Positions 5,693 through 5,976 of a stretch of DNA of 5,976 nucleotides are shown piece after piece; position 1 is the first letter of the stretch; each line of letters opens with the position of its first letter. Source of the DNA: CAJYAN01 sp046484825 (GTDB taxonomy: Bacteria; Pseudomonadota; Gammaproteobacteria; UBA6429; Thiohalophilaceae); NCBI GenBank assembly GCA_046484825.1, contig JAWOIE010000297.1, positions 1 through 5,976 on the forward strand, given 5' to 3'. The translations under genes and the position numbers were made by a program. The notes below the pieces were generated by a model. It had not been told where the DNA came from, ran no database searches, and saw only the letters and a program-made list of their open reading frames with translations.

Positions 5693-5976
5693 AAGACTGC
5701 ACCGCGAAGGCACAGAGAACCCTAAGTAAAAGCTGCACCGCAAAGGCGCAAAGAACGCAAAGTTTTTAATGTGTTCTTCTCTACGCCTTTACAGTGAAAG
5801 GCTCTTGAGATTCAAAAGACCGCAACGCGAAGGCACAAAGAACGCAAAGATTTTCAATCTGATCTTCTCTGCGCCCTCTGCGCCTTTGCGGTGAGCGGCT
5901 CTTGAGGTTCAAAAGATCACACCGCGAAGGCGCAAAGAACGCAAAGATTTTCAATCTGATCTTCTCTGCGTCCTCT
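5691..5976. repeat. Array of about four imperfect palindromic repeats, continuing past the window
   Basis: This gene-free stretch is built from related units, each beginning AAAAGA or AAAAGC followed by a CGCGAAGGCGCAAAG-type core. Unit 1 (5691-5727) is only a left arm and touches the rph stop. Unit 2 (5728-5810) is about 86 bases, with a diverged, shortened right half. Unit 3 (5811-5907) is complete at 97 bases. Unit 4 (5908-5976) is cut by the window edge. Units 3 and 4 differ at 5 of 66 aligned positions (5814-5879 against 5911-5976), so this duplication is recent or homogenised. No reading frame of note is present. Similar 'CGCAAAGGCGCAAAG' repeats are, to my recollection, scattered between genes in many proteobacterial genomes. 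It may also end or stabilise the rph transcript. Confidence 0.85.
5824..5892 (-). repeat. Long hairpin within repeat unit 3
   Basis: Arms at 5824-5850 and 5866-5892, each 27 bases, are inverted copies matching at 20 positions around a 15-base loop. In a plus-strand RNA, five of the seven differences are A-C clashes, one is a G-U pair and one is A opposite G. In a minus-strand RNA the same five become G-U pairs, giving 25 of 27 paired. It is the only complete hairpin in the array; unit 4 starts an almost identical one. Confidence 0.7.

Noticed and set aside
5691..5976. CRISPR array
   Set aside because: Units are near-identical along their whole length with internal dyad symmetry; there are no short conserved repeats separated by unique spacers.

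Overview
The window reads as chromosomal DNA of a GC-rich gammaproteobacterium, or a close betaproteobacterial relative. The evidence is the housekeeping block spoT-rpoZ-gmk-yicC facing away from rph, and the close match of every protein to proteobacterial versions. No mobile element, plasmid gene or phage gene is visible. I cannot name the species from sequence alone. A free-living, possibly sulfur-oxidising gammaproteobacterium would fit, but that is only an impression.

Layout. Minus strand, read right to left: yicC (3000-2134, YicC-family endoribonuclease), gmk (2118-1507, guanylate kinase), rpoZ (1421-1068, RNA polymerase omega) and spoT (from 978, running off the left edge, ppGpp synthetase/hydrolase). 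A good sigma70 promoter for rpoZ-spoT overlaps the 3' end of gmk. Plus strand: a Hanks-type Ser/Thr protein kinase (3142-4035), a PP2C-family protein phosphatase (4047-4919) and rph (4976-5692, RNase PH), which has its own TATAAT box. The last 284 bases are a noncoding array of imperfectly palindromic repeats that starts at the rph stop codon and continues past the right edge.

How the parts fit. The minus-strand genes link GTP supply (Gmk) and the stringent response (SpoT, with omega, which forms part of a ppGpp site on RNA polymerase) with RNA turnover (YicC); RNase PH across the divergent junction also matures and degrades RNA. The kinase-phosphatase pair is the accessory-looking part: a compact, soluble, catalytically complete writer/eraser module placed between yicC and rph, which are adjacent in E. 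coli. A regulatory tie to RNA decay or ppGpp physiology is a guess from position only.

Points deserving a second look: (1) SpoT similarity stops abruptly near base 52, and the remaining edge bases read as a PlsY-like segment in another frame, suggesting a rearrangement or an assembly chimera; (2) the SpoT N-terminus looks truncated by a one-base shift in a G run that lies in a hairpin; (3) the 3' repeat array folds much better as a minus-strand RNA, because G-U pairs replace A-C mismatches. I found no convincing wholly new system.
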